From Gammaproteobacteria bacterium (lineage in GTDB: Bacteria > Pseudomonadota > Gammaproteobacteria > Xanthomonadales > Wenzhouxiangellaceae): a stretch of 55,400 bases of DNA. The stretch lies in NCBI GenBank assembly GCA_018819105.1, contig JAHJQV010000040.1, positions 1 through 55,400 on the forward strand, written 5' to 3'. The translations under genes and the position numbers were made by a program. The notes under the pieces are model-generated. The model saw only the letters and a list, made by a program, of their open reading frames with translations, had not been told where the DNA came from and did not search any database. Below, piece after piece: positions 37,273-47,300 of this stretch (position 1 is its first letter; the number at the start of each line of letters is the position of its first letter).

Positions 37273-38079
37273 CTATTGGCCGTCTGTCAAGTGGCCTGAT
37301 CCCGATTGCTGGGCAGGCGCAGCCTGAGGTACTTGTGGAGACGGTTTATCCGCCACTTTTTTGCGCAGATACGGCAACTGCACCTCCCAGGCAGCCTGAC
37401 CGCTGTCGATGTCGGCCAGGGCAAACAGATCCCGCGCTTGCGGCCAACAGTCAGCCTGACAGTGAAACCCCAGCGCCTGTGCGCGCTGCAGCAGTCGGGC
37501 ATCGTCCACCAGCAGACCGTTGCCCAGCGCGACCGGCACCGATGCGGCAGTCTGCTCCGGCCAGGCCAGCTCCGCAGGTTTGAGCAGTTGCTCCTCGCCC
37601 TGCAGCGTCAGCTCCGGTTTCCCGGTCGCCGCACAACAATACCAGGCGGCATAAATTTCACCCAGGCGCGCATCCAGCGTTGCCAGCACCAGGCCGGACA
37701 TTGGCGTGGGCATGGCCGTGGTCGAAGCAACGCTGCCAGTGGCCGCAGCCGGTGCCATGTCCGGGTCGCCGCAGCGCGCTGCCAGCGCCAGCAGACTGGA
37801 TACCGGCACCACCGGCCGATCCAGCGCAAAGGCCAGCGCGGTGGCCACACTGAAGCCCAGACGCAGACTGGTGAAGCTGCCCGGACCCTGTGTGACCCAG
37901 ACGGCATCGAGCTGGGCCGGCTTCAGGTCGGCCGCTTGCAGCAGTTCCTCGACCCAGCGCAACAGCAACTCGCCATGCTGTCTCGGCGCATGGGCACAGC
38001 GCTGGGCAATGTTGCCATGGCTGTCGCGCAAGGCCACAGAACAGGCTTCTGAAGTGGTATCAATGGCCAGTCCGATCAT
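37273..38079 (-). CDS. tsaB: TsaB, tRNA t6A-synthesis subunit
   Basis: A 268-residue member of the Kae1/TsaB actin-like family. TsaB forms a complex with TsaD and TsaE to make threonylcarbamoyladenosine in tRNAs that read ANN codons. The N-terminal IGLAIDTTSEACSVAL and VTQGPGSFTSLRLGF (near 65-80) are diagnostic. The ATG at 38079 overlaps the helicase 3' end by 20 bases; the longer frame to 38226 lies inside it. The yoaA-tsaB order is common in Gammaproteobacteria. Confidence 0.93.
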   Translation of the reverse strand: MIGLAIDTTSEACSVALRDSHGNIAQRCAHAPRQHGELLLRWVEELLQAADLKPAQLDAVWVTQGPGSFTSLRLGFSVATALAFALDRPVVPVSSLLALAARCGDPDMAPAAATGSVASTTAMPTPMSGLVLATLDARLGEIYAAWYCCAATGKPELTLQGEEQLLKPAELAWPEQTAASVPVALGNGLLVDDARLLQRAQALGFHCQADCWPQARDLFALADIDSGQAAWEVQLPYLRKKVADKPSPQVPQAAPAQQSGSGHLTDGQ

Positions 38080-40054
38080 GTTCCTGTTTCCGCTTTGCCC
38101 GTAAAAAATCCATTGCCTGCTGCGCGCTCGTGCATTGACTGCGCACCGGCAGGCTGTGCAGGAACCTGCGCCCATAGGATTTGCTGCGAATGCGCTCATC
38201 GCCCAGCACCACCAGCCCATAGTCATGCTGATGCCGGATCAACCGTCCCACGCCCTGCTTCAGCGCCAGCACCGCTTCCGGCAGCGCCAGGTCGGCGAAT
38301 GCACTGCCACCACCGGCACTGATGGCATCCGCTCGCGCCTGATACACCGGGTCGTCCGGGGCGGCAAACGGCAGTTTGTCGATCACCACAATGGAAAGCC
38401 CGCCGCCCACCACATCGACCCCCTCCCAGAAACTCGCCGCACCCAGCAGCAGGCTGCGCGGCTGCTGGCGAAACTGCTGCAACAGCTGTGCCCGTGGTGC
38501 CGTGCCCTGCACCTGCAGATTGAAATCGCCCTGCTCAGCCAGCCACTCGGCCGCCTGGCGCAATGCGCGATGGGTGGTGAAGAGCAAAAACGCCCGGCCC
38601 GCGTTGGCCTGCAGCACCGGCAGCAGCAAGCGCATCAGTGCGCCGGTGTGGGCCGCGCCGCCAGGCGCAGGCAAGCCATCGGGAATCCACAACAGCGTGT
38701 TGTCGTCATAATCAAACGGACTGTCAATCGACAGTTGGGCAGCGGCTTCCAGGCCAAGGCGTTCGGCAAAATAGCTGAAGTCGCCGTGTACGGTCAGGGT
38801 CGCCGAGGTAAACACCCAGGCCGACTGCATGCTCTCGCGCATGCGCTCGAACATGTCATCAATGCGCAGCGGTGTCGCGTGCAGGGCAAAGCCGCGCGAG
38901 CGCGGCTCGAACCAGCACACGTAGCGCTCATCGCCACACCGGCAAAGCTGCAGCGTGGCCAGCAACTGCTGACAGCGTTCACCGATCTGCTGCAGCCCCT
39001 TGCTGCGTTCAGTCAGCGTCTGCAGGCTTGCCAGCAGTTGTTGCAGGGACTGTTCCAGCTCATCCCAGAGGCCGTCATCCATCGCCTGCAGCAGCCGCTG
39101 CAGGGCCTGGCGCTGGTCAAAGCGCGACAGCGCCAGCAGCAGCTCACGCTGGGCAAACTGCAGATCGTCCAGGGCTGGCTGCAGCAGGGCCAGCGCACCA
39201 CTTTGCTGGGCCGCCTCCCGCTGGGCATCGCGTGCCAACTCGCTCAGCTGGCGCTGACTCAGCGACCGCCCGAAAAACGCCGAAGCCACCGCCGGTGCCT
39301 GATGTGCCTCATCGATGACCACCACATCCACTGCCGGCAGCACCTCGCCAAAGCCCTGTTCCCGCAGGGCCAGATCGGCAAACAACAGGTGATGATTGAC
39401 CACCACCAGGTCGGATTTGCGCGCCTGCTCACGTGCCTTGTAGACAAAACAGTCCTCAAAATTCGGGCATTCACTGCCCAGGCAATTGTCGCTGGTGGAG
39501 GTCACCCAACTGCGCACGCCGGCATCGTCCGGTAGCGCGTCAACTTCGCTGAGATCGCCGCTGTCGGTGTGCGGTAACCATTGCCGGATGGCGCTCAGCT
39601 GCTGCTGCGCAGGCACTGTGCGCAAGGCTGGCTGTCCCTGGTTCTGCTGCCAGCGGTAATGACAAAGGTAGTTGCTGCGCCCCTTCAGCAGACTGCAAGT
39701 CAGATCGGCACGCAGCAGCTTGCGGATTGCCGGCAGATCGCGATAAAACAGCTGCTCCTGCAGGTTTTTGGTGCCGGTGGACAACAATGCGGTTTTGCCA
39801 CTGAGCAACACCGGCAGCAGGTAGGCCAGGGTCTTGCCGGTACCGGTGGCCGCCTCGGCCAGCAGGGTGCCGCGTGCTTCGATGGTGGCGGCAATGGCGG
39901 TGGCCAGCTGCAGCTGACCCGGCCGCGCCTCAAAGCCAGGCCAGGCCTGCGCCAGCCTGCCATCGGCACCCAGGTATGTTGCCAGCTCATGTTCCAGCGC
40001 GACATTGTCCCCGCCAGCCACGGCTTGCCGCTGCACTGCATCAGACTGCTGCAA
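38060..40054 (-). CDS. yoaA: YoaA/DinG-like ATP-dependent DNA helicase
   Basis: An XPD-like superfamily 2 helicase of 664 residues. Walker A is ATGTGKT at about 69-75, the DEAH box follows VVVIDEAHQ near residue 244, and the iron-sulfur cluster cysteines are C131 plus the CLGSECPNFEDC group. The late motif QGVGRLIRHQHD is also present. YoaA functions in DNA damage tolerance and works with HolC in E. coli. The gene overlaps tsaB at its 3' end. Confidence 0.9.
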   Translation of the reverse strand: MQQSDAVQRQAVAGGDNVALEHELATYLGADGRLAQAWPGFEARPGQLQLATAIAATIEARGTLLAEAATGTGKTLAYLLPVLLSGKTALLSTGTKNLQEQLFYRDLPAIRKLLRADLTCSLLKGRSNYLCHYRWQQNQGQPALRTVPAQQQLSAIRQWLPHTDSGDLSEVDALPDDAGVRSWVTSTSDNCLGSECPNFEDCFVYKAREQARKSDLVVVNHHLLFADLALREQGFGEVLPAVDVVVIDEAHQAPAVASAFFGRSLSQRQLSELARDAQREAAQQSGALALLQPALDDLQFAQRELLLALSRFDQRQALQRLLQAMDDGLWDELEQSLQQLLASLQTLTERSKGLQQIGERCQQLLATLQLCRCGDERYVCWFEPRSRGFALHATPLRIDDMFERMRESMQSAWVFTSATLTVHGDFSYFAERLGLEAAAQLSIDSPFDYDDNTLLWIPDGLPAPGGAAHTGALMRLLLPVLQANAGRAFLLFTTHRALRQAAEWLAEQGDFNLQVQGTAPRAQLLQQFRQQPRSLLLGAASFWEGVDVVGGGLSIVVIDKLPFAAPDDPVYQARADAISAGGGSAFADLALPEAVLALKQGVGRLIRHQHDYGLVVLGDERIRSKSYGRRFLHSLPVRSQCTSAQQAMDFLRAKRKQEHDRTGH

Positions 40055-40132
40055 GTCGCGCTCCGGGCAGTGGCAGACAGCAGCCAGGCTGCGGTGGGTG
40101 ACAGCGCTTTGTGCACTGCTGCGTTGGCAAGA

Positions 40133-40675
40133 TCAAAACCGTTCCGCCTGCCGCACTGCACACTCCCCGGCGCGCTGGCGTGCCTCGGCGGCTCCAGCGG
40201 CATCATCCAGATTGCTGCGGGCCACGGCGATGGCGTGCCAGTTGCGGCTGCACAACTCGCCGATTCTGGGTCCCAGGTCGTAGGACCTGGCAGCGTAATT
40301 GAGCGCCTGCTCGAAATCCTCGGCGGCCAGCTTGATCTCGGCCATACGCTGCAGAATTTCCGGGTCTTTGGGCTGCATGCGCATGGCACGTTCGATCAGC
40401 ACCGTGGCCTGCTGCAGATCGCCGGCCTGCTCTGCCAGTTCTGCATCGATCAGCAATTGCTGCACACCGGGTGTCTGCAGCGGTTTGATCTGCAAGCCCT
40501 GGCCGTCAGCCACCGCCGCCTCGCGCACCTGACTGTCCACATTCACCGAGCGGTCGCTGATCGGCACCGACTGCTGCGTGCCGCAGCCGGCCAATAGTGC
40601 CGCCAGGATGACCAGCCATACTGACTGCGGCCAAACTGGTCGGCCTGTAGCAAGGTATTGTTGCATTGACATCAT
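40133..40675 (-). CDS. TPR-containing lipoprotein
   Basis: A 180-residue lipoprotein. The lipobox LLAGC places the lipidated Cys at residue 31 after a hydrophobic signal. The mature part has two to three tetratricopeptide-like helices (for example LIDAELAEQAGDLQQATVLI and the following repeat). ATG 40675 is chosen for proximity to the signal; the frame to 40735 adds an unlikely N-terminus. Function is unknown; such proteins often assist envelope assembly. Confidence 0.75.
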   Translation of the reverse strand: MMSMQQYLATGRPVWPQSVWLVILAALLAGCGTQQSVPISDRSVNVDSQVREAAVADGQGLQIKPLQTPGVQQLLIDAELAEQAGDLQQATVLIERAMRMQPKDPEILQRMAEIKLAAEDFEQALNYAARSYDLGPRIGELCSRNWHAIAVARSNLDDAAGAAEARQRAGECAVRQAERF

Positions 40676-40741
40676 CAGCTTTGTCCGTAAGTAAAATTCA
40701 AACACAGCATGCCAAGCTGTGCAGCAGGCATGCATGCCAGA

Positions 40742-43105
40742 CTAGTTTACCGCGTCACCGCCAGCCAGACCGCCTTGACAGTCAGACCATGCAAGCGGTT
40801 CGCTGTGGGCCAGAAACGGCAACACTGTGGCGCTGGCACAATCGGCGCTGCTGAGCAGTCCGTTGCGCTGATCGACCCAATACCAGTAGAGCCCCGGCAA
40901 GGCCTGCACGTCGATGTCCTGCAGCGGCTGACCGGCAAACATGTCCGCCCACAGTGGCAGCGCCGCATTCGCCCCGGTGATGGCGGCAGCCTGATTGTCA
41001 TCGCGACCAACCCAGACCACCGCCAGGCGCTGCCGGTCATAGCCGACAAACCAGCTGTCGCGCTGATCATTGCTGGTGCCGGTCTTGCCGGCGATGCTGT
41101 GCCTGGCTCCCAGTGCTGCGCTCAGACCGCGTGCGGTGCCTTCTGCAGTCACCCTGGTAAGGGCATAATTGAGCAGCGCCAGCGGTTCCGGCGGCAGCAC
41201 CTGGCGTATTCTGACCGGGTAGTTGGCACGCAGTCGCTGTTCGCCCGTGAGCACCTGGCGCACGGCACCAACGGCCGTCTGATAACCGTTCGCCGCCAGT
41301 GGCTGATAGGCGGCAGCCACCGCCAGCGGGGTCGCCTCCACCGCGCCGAGCAACAGGGATGGATGCAGGCTCGCCTGTGCCGACAGCAATCCAATCTCCT
41401 GCAACACGCTGGCAACCACAGGCAGTCCCAGCTGCATGCCCAAGCGCACGGTGGCCTGATTGTAGGATCGCAGCAACGCTGTCAACAGACTGACTTCTCC
41501 GTGCGCGCGACGATCAAAATTGGCCGGCTGCCAGGTTGCTCCGTCATCGGTGCGGATGCTGATGGGAGCATCTTCGATGCGGCTGGTGAGCGTGTATGGC
41601 GGCTGTGCCGACCATGCCTGCAGATAGATGAACGGTTTGACGATGGAACCGATCTGCCGGCTGGCGTCCAGCGCGCGATTAAACCCGGGACGATCGGTCT
41701 GGCGATCGCCAACCAGCGCCATGACATCCCCGGTCTGGGCATTCAGCATCACCACCGCCGCCTGCAGACCATCGCTGCCGAGACGGCGCTCGATGACGGG
41801 CAACTGCTGCTGCAGCGCACGCTCGGCGCGATGCTGCTGATAAGGGTCCAGCGTGGTCATGATACGCAGGCCGGACTGCTGCAGATCGGTGGCGGAATAA
41901 TCACGTCTGAGCTGACGCCGCACCAGATCCAGAAAGGCCGGATAGCGCACCCGGCCGATCTCGGCACTGCCGGTCACGCCCAGGTCTGCCGTCTGCGCCC
42001 GGGCCAGCTCAGCGGCACTCAGCAAACCGGTGTCGTGCATCATCTGCAGCACCACATCGCGGCGCTGACGCGCGCGCTCGGGGTGCCGCCTGGGGTTGTA
42101 CCACGAGGCACCGCGCACCATGCCCACCAGCAGGGCCAGTTCGTGTGCCCGCAGGCTGCTCAGCGCACGGCCGAAATAATACTCGCTGGCGCGCGGAAAG
42201 CCGTGCACCGCGCCACCGCCATGCTGGCCCAGATAGACCTCGTTGAGATATCCCTCGAGAATGTCGCGCTTGCTGAAATGCTGCTCCAGCGCCAGCGCCA
42301 TGATCATTTCGTTGAGCTTGCGCAGCAGCGTGCGATCATGACTGAGATAAATGTTGCGCACCAACTGCTGGGTGATGGTGCTGCCGCCCTGTCGCAGCTC
42401 GCCATGGCGCAGATTGACCCACACCGCGCGCGCCAGGCCATGCCAGTCCACCCCGGGATGGTGCTTGAACTGGCGGTCTTCCACTGCCTGGATGGCGGTG
42501 ACCAGCAAGGGTGGAAAACTGTCCAGCGGCATGAATTTGCGGTCGTCGGCACCGGACGCACGCAGACTGCCGATTTCCGCCGGATCAAAACGGAACTGCT
42601 GCACCGGCTTGCCGTCCACGCGCAACTCACTGACGCGCTCAGCCGACAGTCTGATCTGCACTGGCGCAGCGGGCTGGCGGCCATCGGCAAAGACGAACTC
42701 GCGCGCATGCGCCTGCAGGCTGTCGCCATTGCGCGCGTATTGCCCCGGGCGGTTGGCCGCTGTGATCTGGCGATGGTAGCCGGCTGCCTGCAGCTCGAAT
42801 TCCAGCTGCTCCATGGTCATGCTCATGCCACGATCAATCTGCAGCGGCCGGGCAAACACCAGTGACGGCTGATCCCAGCGATGCAGCTCGAACTGCCCCA
42901 CCACGGTGTGTTGCAAGGCCACCACCCAGACCACCAGAACCCCCAGCAGCACACCGCACACCCCTGCCAGGCTGCGCCACAGCCAGGCTCGCAGAGTGTG
43001 TCCCAGGTACCGGGACTGATCCGTCGCAGCGCGCATCCGGCGCGGCGCGCGCCGACCTTTAGGCGAGGCTTTTCTGCGCGCGACCTTGCGCTCGGCTTTG
43101 CTCAT
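40742..43105 (-). CDS. mrcB: Bifunctional penicillin-binding protein 1b
   Basis: Peptidoglycan glycosyltransferase/transpeptidase of 787 residues. A cytoplasmic basic tail and one membrane helix (about 40-62) come first. The GT51 part shows EDRQFKHHPGVDWHG and GGSTITQQLVRN. The transpeptidase part shows the S-x-x-K in GSIVKPFIY, a later SYN and KTGTSND. The start at 43105 (MSKAERK) is preferred to 43129. It is divergent from the DUF4412-like gene. Confidence 0.93.
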   Translation of the reverse strand: MSKAERKVARRKASPKGRRAPRRMRAATDQSRYLGHTLRAWLWRSLAGVCGVLLGVLVVWVVALQHTVVGQFELHRWDQPSLVFARPLQIDRGMSMTMEQLEFELQAAGYHRQITAANRPGQYARNGDSLQAHAREFVFADGRQPAAPVQIRLSAERVSELRVDGKPVQQFRFDPAEIGSLRASGADDRKFMPLDSFPPLLVTAIQAVEDRQFKHHPGVDWHGLARAVWVNLRHGELRQGGSTITQQLVRNIYLSHDRTLLRKLNEMIMALALEQHFSKRDILEGYLNEVYLGQHGGGAVHGFPRASEYYFGRALSSLRAHELALLVGMVRGASWYNPRRHPERARQRRDVVLQMMHDTGLLSAAELARAQTADLGVTGSAEIGRVRYPAFLDLVRRQLRRDYSATDLQQSGLRIMTTLDPYQQHRAERALQQQLPVIERRLGSDGLQAAVVMLNAQTGDVMALVGDRQTDRPGFNRALDASRQIGSIVKPFIYLQAWSAQPPYTLTSRIEDAPISIRTDDGATWQPANFDRRAHGEVSLLTALLRSYNQATVRLGMQLGLPVVASVLQEIGLLSAQASLHPSLLLGAVEATPLAVAAAYQPLAANGYQTAVGAVRQVLTGEQRLRANYPVRIRQVLPPEPLALLNYALTRVTAEGTARGLSAALGARHSIAGKTGTSNDQRDSWFVGYDRQRLAVVWVGRDDNQAAAITGANAALPLWADMFAGQPLQDIDVQALPGLYWYWVDQRNGLLSSADCASATVLPFLAHSEPLAWSDCQGGLAGGDAVN

Positions 43106-43262
43106 CAGGCAGCTTGCTCCAGGCGGCAAGGTTTTCTTGCAGCGTACAAATCAGGGATAATCTGCAACTGGCTGGCAGAGTCCATTACAATCATCTGTCG
43201 GCTGAAGCATTTTTCAGTTCAACAGCGTTTGACAACACAGATAATAACCACGAGGAAAACTC

Positions 43263-44081
43263 ATGTCAGATTTAGCAAAAAAACCTGTCATCACACGTCG
43301 CTCCGGTCTGCTCATGCTGGCCGCTGTGTGCTGCAGCAGCGCCAGCCTGGCCGACACCACCCTGACCTTCAGCAGTGAGGGCGATTCACTGCCGCAGACC
43401 ATTGCCATTGGTTCCGGCAAACTGCGCATCGACTCGGCCGGCGAGAGCAGCTGGATGCTCTACGATCTGTCGCAGAATGCCATGTACATGGTGGACGATG
43501 CCGAGCAACAATATTATCGCATTGACCAGTCGCAGATTGAGCAACTGGGCCAAACACTGGGCGACCTGACCAGTCAGCTGGACAGTGCGCTGGCCAACCT
43601 GCCGCCGGAACAGCGTGCCGCCGCCAAGGCGATGATGAAGGACATGATGCCGGCCAACAAGGACAAGTCCGACGCGCCGATGATCGATGTCCGCGCCACC
43701 GGCAAGTCCGACAAGGTGGCCGACATCGCCTGCAGCGTACATGAAACCTGGGTCGCCGATCAGCGCAAGAACGAAGTCTGCGTGGCCGACAGCGATGCCC
43801 TGAAACTGAGCCGCGAGGACGAACGTACCATGCGCGGCATGGCCGAGCTGATGCAGGAACTGGTCGATGAAGTACAGAAAAGCGTCGGTGATCTGCTGCC
43901 GGAAAACATCGCCGGTGATGGTCTGGCACAGCTGATGGCCAATGGCATGCCGGTGCGCGTACACGACTATGAGAACGGCAGCAGCGCTGAGCTCAGCGCG
44001 GTCAGTCACGACGACATCGCCGCCAGCCGTCTCAGCGTGCCCGAGGGCTACCAGGCTCAATCCATGGACATGGGCCAGTAA
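43263..44081 (+). CDS. Periplasmic DUF4412-like protein
   Basis: A 272-residue exported protein. The signal (residues 1-31) has a twin-arginine-like TRRSGLLML but lacks the usual Phe, so Sec export is also possible. The mature part begins with LADTTLTF and includes stretches like SSWMLYDLSQNAMYMVDD, which recall DUF4412. GAGGA lies before the ATG. Function is unknown. The 43130-43262 gap to mrcB holds likely divergent promoters without a clear -10/-35 pair. Confidence 0.65.
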   Translation: MSDLAKKPVITRRSGLLMLAAVCCSSASLADTTLTFSSEGDSLPQTIAIGSGKLRIDSAGESSWMLYDLSQNAMYMVDDAEQQYYRIDQSQIEQLGQTLGDLTSQLDSALANLPPEQRAAAKAMMKDMMPANKDKSDAPMIDVRATGKSDKVADIACSVHETWVADQRKNEVCVADSDALKLSREDERTMRGMAELMQELVDEVQKSVGDLLPENIAGDGLAQLMANGMPVRVHDYENGSSAELSAVSHDDIAASRLSVPEGYQAQSMDMGQ

Positions 44082-44118
44082 ACACCGGCATGTCCCTGCC
44101 CGCACGCCGATCAGTCTG

Positions 44119-44325
44119 AACCCGGGCTATTCATGACCCAACCTACTGCGACGGCCCCAAGCCCAGCATCCGCGCCGTTTCATTCGGTCGCACATCCTCA
44201 CCGTACAGGCGATTACGTTTCCGGTGCGCCCGGTCACGAAACGCTGCGGCTACAAAACCCCGGATCTAGTCCGGGGCGGGCTCTGGAACCGTCTCGCGAC
44301 GGTCGAGTCATGAATAATCCGGGTT
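44119..44325. mobile_element. MITE-like element with terminal inverted repeats
   Basis: A 207-base stretch begins AACCCGGGCTATTCATGACCC (44119-44138) and ends with its near inverse at 44305-44325 (18 of 21 match). Inside are a hairpin CCCCGGA-tctag-TCCGGGG (44258-44276) and another, ACCGTC-tcgc-GACGGT (44288-44303). No transposase is encoded. This fits a non-autonomous element. Target-site duplications are not clear (TGAA and TTAA flank the CCCGG ends). It fills most of the gap before the large glycosyltransferase gene. Confidence 0.6.
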
Positions 44326-44336
44326 AACGCTATGGC

Positions 44337-44354
44337 GCAGCGCCGCGGCGCTGC
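44337..44354. promoter_or_regulatory. Perfect 18-base palindrome before the glycosyltransferase gene
   Basis: GCAGCGCCGCGGCGCTGC is a perfect inverted repeat, 15 bases upstream of the ATG at 44370. It could be an operator or an RNA hairpin hiding the translation start. It lies outside the MITE-like element. Confidence 0.35.
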
Positions 44355-44369
44355 ACCGGCATCTATGGT

Positions 44370-47300
44370 ATGGACATGCATTCACCAGCCAGCAGCGAGC
44401 ACACTCAGGCCCTGAACGCGCTGGGCAACCCGGTGCTGGTGCTGTGGTCAGACCACAGCCCGGCAGCCGCCCCCGACCCCACAGTCACTGGTTCGGCAAC
44501 AGCCTTTTGCGAACAGCATCACAGTCAACAGCATGGCTTGCAGGAAGTGCTGGAGGAAGCCGCCAGGAACTACCCGGAGCGCGCCCTGCTGCTCCTGCGC
44601 TGCGACCTGCAACAACCCGCTGATCTGCTCTCACGGCTGCACTGGTGGCAGCAGCATGCCAAGGCGGAGGCTCTGACCTGCTGCAGCAACAGCGCCGCTG
44701 CGTTCAATCCATTCGGATTCGACGATCAGCTTGCCGAACCTCCGGCCGATGCCGACCTGGACGCTCTGGTTGGCAACAGCAGTCAACAACCGCTGATGCA
44801 GGCAGCGCAGTGGCCACAACACCTGCTCTGGCTGCGAGCCAGATCGGTGCGTCTGCTGCTGCGTCAGGCACCAACCTGGTCACAACGATCACCGCTGGCC
44901 TGCGGCGTGCGGCTGCTGGTCGCTGACGACATGTTCAGCCGTGATCCGCGGCGCAGCCTGTTCATCGCCAGACCCGATTATGCCTGGGATCTGCCACCGG
45001 CCGAAGCCATCGAATACCGCGCACAGATTCTGCAGGGTCTGTTGCGCCAGCAGCATTTTGCATTACCGCGGTTGCCACAGACTGCCGACCAGGTCACCCT
45101 GCACATCAGTCACAGCTGGGGCGGTGGCGTGCAGCACTGGGTGGACAATTATTGTCAGGCCGCGCAAGAGCATCCGCAGCTGGTGCTGAAGTCGCAAGGG
45201 TTCTGGAAACGCAAGACCTACGGCAGTCGCTTCAGTCTGCATCAGGGCGGCACCGATGGTGCCGAGCTGCAGAGCTGGCACCTGGCACCGGCGATTGCCT
45301 CCACCAGCATACGCCATCCGCAGTATCAGCAGATGCTGGACGAAATCTGTGGTCGCTATCGGGTACAGCGCATTGTGGTCTCCTCGCTGATCGGGCACAG
45401 CCTGGATGCATTGCGTCGCAGCCTCCCCACCATTGTCGTCATCCACGATTACTATCCGGCCTGGCCGCTGTTGTCACACCCGCCAGGTCAACAGGCCGCC
45501 AGCCAGACGCTGCAGCAGCAGTTGCAGCAGCTGCAACAGCAACCACATAACCTCAGCGGTGACGACCTGCTGATGTTCACGGATCGCGACGCGCGTGGCT
45601 GGCACACGCTGACGCTGGCCTGGCAGCAACTGCTGCAGCAGGCGCATGTGGCCATGGTCGCTCCCAGCCACGCAGCCCGGCAACAGCTGCTGCAACTGGT
45701 GCCGGCACTGGCCGAGAGCAAACAACTGCAACTGCAAGTCATCGCGCATGGCTTCACTGGCTGGGAACAACACGCTGCATCAGCCAGCCCACCCGGTGTA
45801 CAGTCGGCAACCGACAGCGCCGACAACGCCGCCGGACGACGCCTGCGGCTGGTGCTGGTGGGACGACTGGTCAGCGGCAAAGGTCTGGAGTTGCTGCACC
45901 GCTCATGGCCGCTGCTGCGCGAGCATGTGCAGCTGACCCTGCTTGGTTGTGGCCGCAGCGGGCGCAGCATGCTGGGCCAGGCGCAGATCGATGTAATCAG
46001 CGACTACGCATGGCAGCAGTTGCCGGACATCATTGCTCAGCTGCGGCCGGATGCCGCATTGCTGCTGTCCACGGTGAGCGAAACCTACAGCTACACCCTG
46101 ACCGAAATGCAGGCACTCAAGCTGCCGGTCATCGCCACCCGTCGTGGCAGTTTCAGCGAACGCGTCAGCGATGGCGTCAACGGCCTGCTGATCGAACCCG
46201 AACCGCAGGCACTGCATCAGGCCATTGTGCAACTGCGTCAGCAACCACAACTGCTTGCCCAGCTCAGGCGCGGTGCCAGTGAGACTATGGTGGTGCCGAT
46301 GTCAGCCATGCTGGCTCGCTACAATGCGCTGCTGCAGGCGCTGCGAGAGCGCTGCAGCGAGGCCGTGCTGAATCCTCCACGTCAGCTGCGCGCACCTGAT
46401 CTGCTCACGGCGCAGGCGCTGCAGCTGTCCAGAGACAACCTGTGGCAGCGCGGTGAACTGGAACAGCGAAATCAGCAGCTCGGTAAGCAGGCAGCTGAAC
46501 TGAGCCGGCGCGCTGCGGCCATGCAGCGCCAGCGGCAGGCACTTGATCAGACCCATGAGCGCTTGCAGCAGCTACGCGAGGAACTGCAGCATGCGCAGGA
46601 CAAACTGCCAAAGTTGCGTGCGCAGCTGCAGCAGCAAATGCAGCATTTAAGAAGCTCGCTGCAGCAGCAGATGCATCAGCAGCAGGCAAGCCATGCGCAG
46701 CAGGTGGATCAACTACAACGTTATATCGATGATCTGGAACAGCAACGCGATCAGGTACTGGCCAGCAAATCCTGGCGCTTCACCATGCCATTGCGCGTGG
46801 TCAGCCGGCTCGTCGCCAATTTTCGCCGGCAACGTGTGTGGAATCCGCTGCGCTGGCCAACGCTGCTGCGCAGTTTTATCAAGCTGAGTCTCAGCAACGG
46901 CCTGCTGGCGACACTGCGTCAATTGCAGGGCCCGACCAGCCTGCCGCCGGCCCAGGCACTTGCCCGGGAGGACCACAACGAAGCCACCAGTGCGGCCATG
47001 CGGCAGCCGCTGCGCTGGGACCAAGCCGCCGACGATGCCGTGGACATCACCGCAGTGTTGCTGGTGCTGCCGGCAGACGCTGACGCCGACAATGACATGG
47101 CAGATTGCCTGCTGGCCATGCTGCACCGGCTGCAGGATGCGTTGCGCGGGCATGCCAGCGAGGTGCATGTCATCAGCGGCGATGCCGGGCCACTGCTGGC
47201 AGATTGCCAGGGCCTGATCGAGCACGCGGACCTTTCGGCCGCACTGGCGGCACTGCAGCCCGCTGCAGAACGCTGCAGACAACTTCTGCTGATCAACAAT

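Noticed and set aside
38135-39535. Forward 466-codon frame opposite yoaA
   Set aside because: Antisense to a helicase with intact motifs; Gln/Arg-rich sequence typical of shadow frames.
40709-42865. Forward 718-codon frame opposite mrcB
   Set aside because: Shadow of the penicillin-binding protein gene, caused by GC-rich codon bias; no recognisable domain.
43229-43245. TTGACA followed by GATAAT before the DUF4412-like gene
   Set aside because: Only a few bases separate the boxes, so they cannot form one promoter; GATAAT may pair with a weaker upstream box.
44133-44327. 64-codon frame inside the MITE-like element
   Set aside because: Low-complexity and confined to the element; no ribosome binding site.
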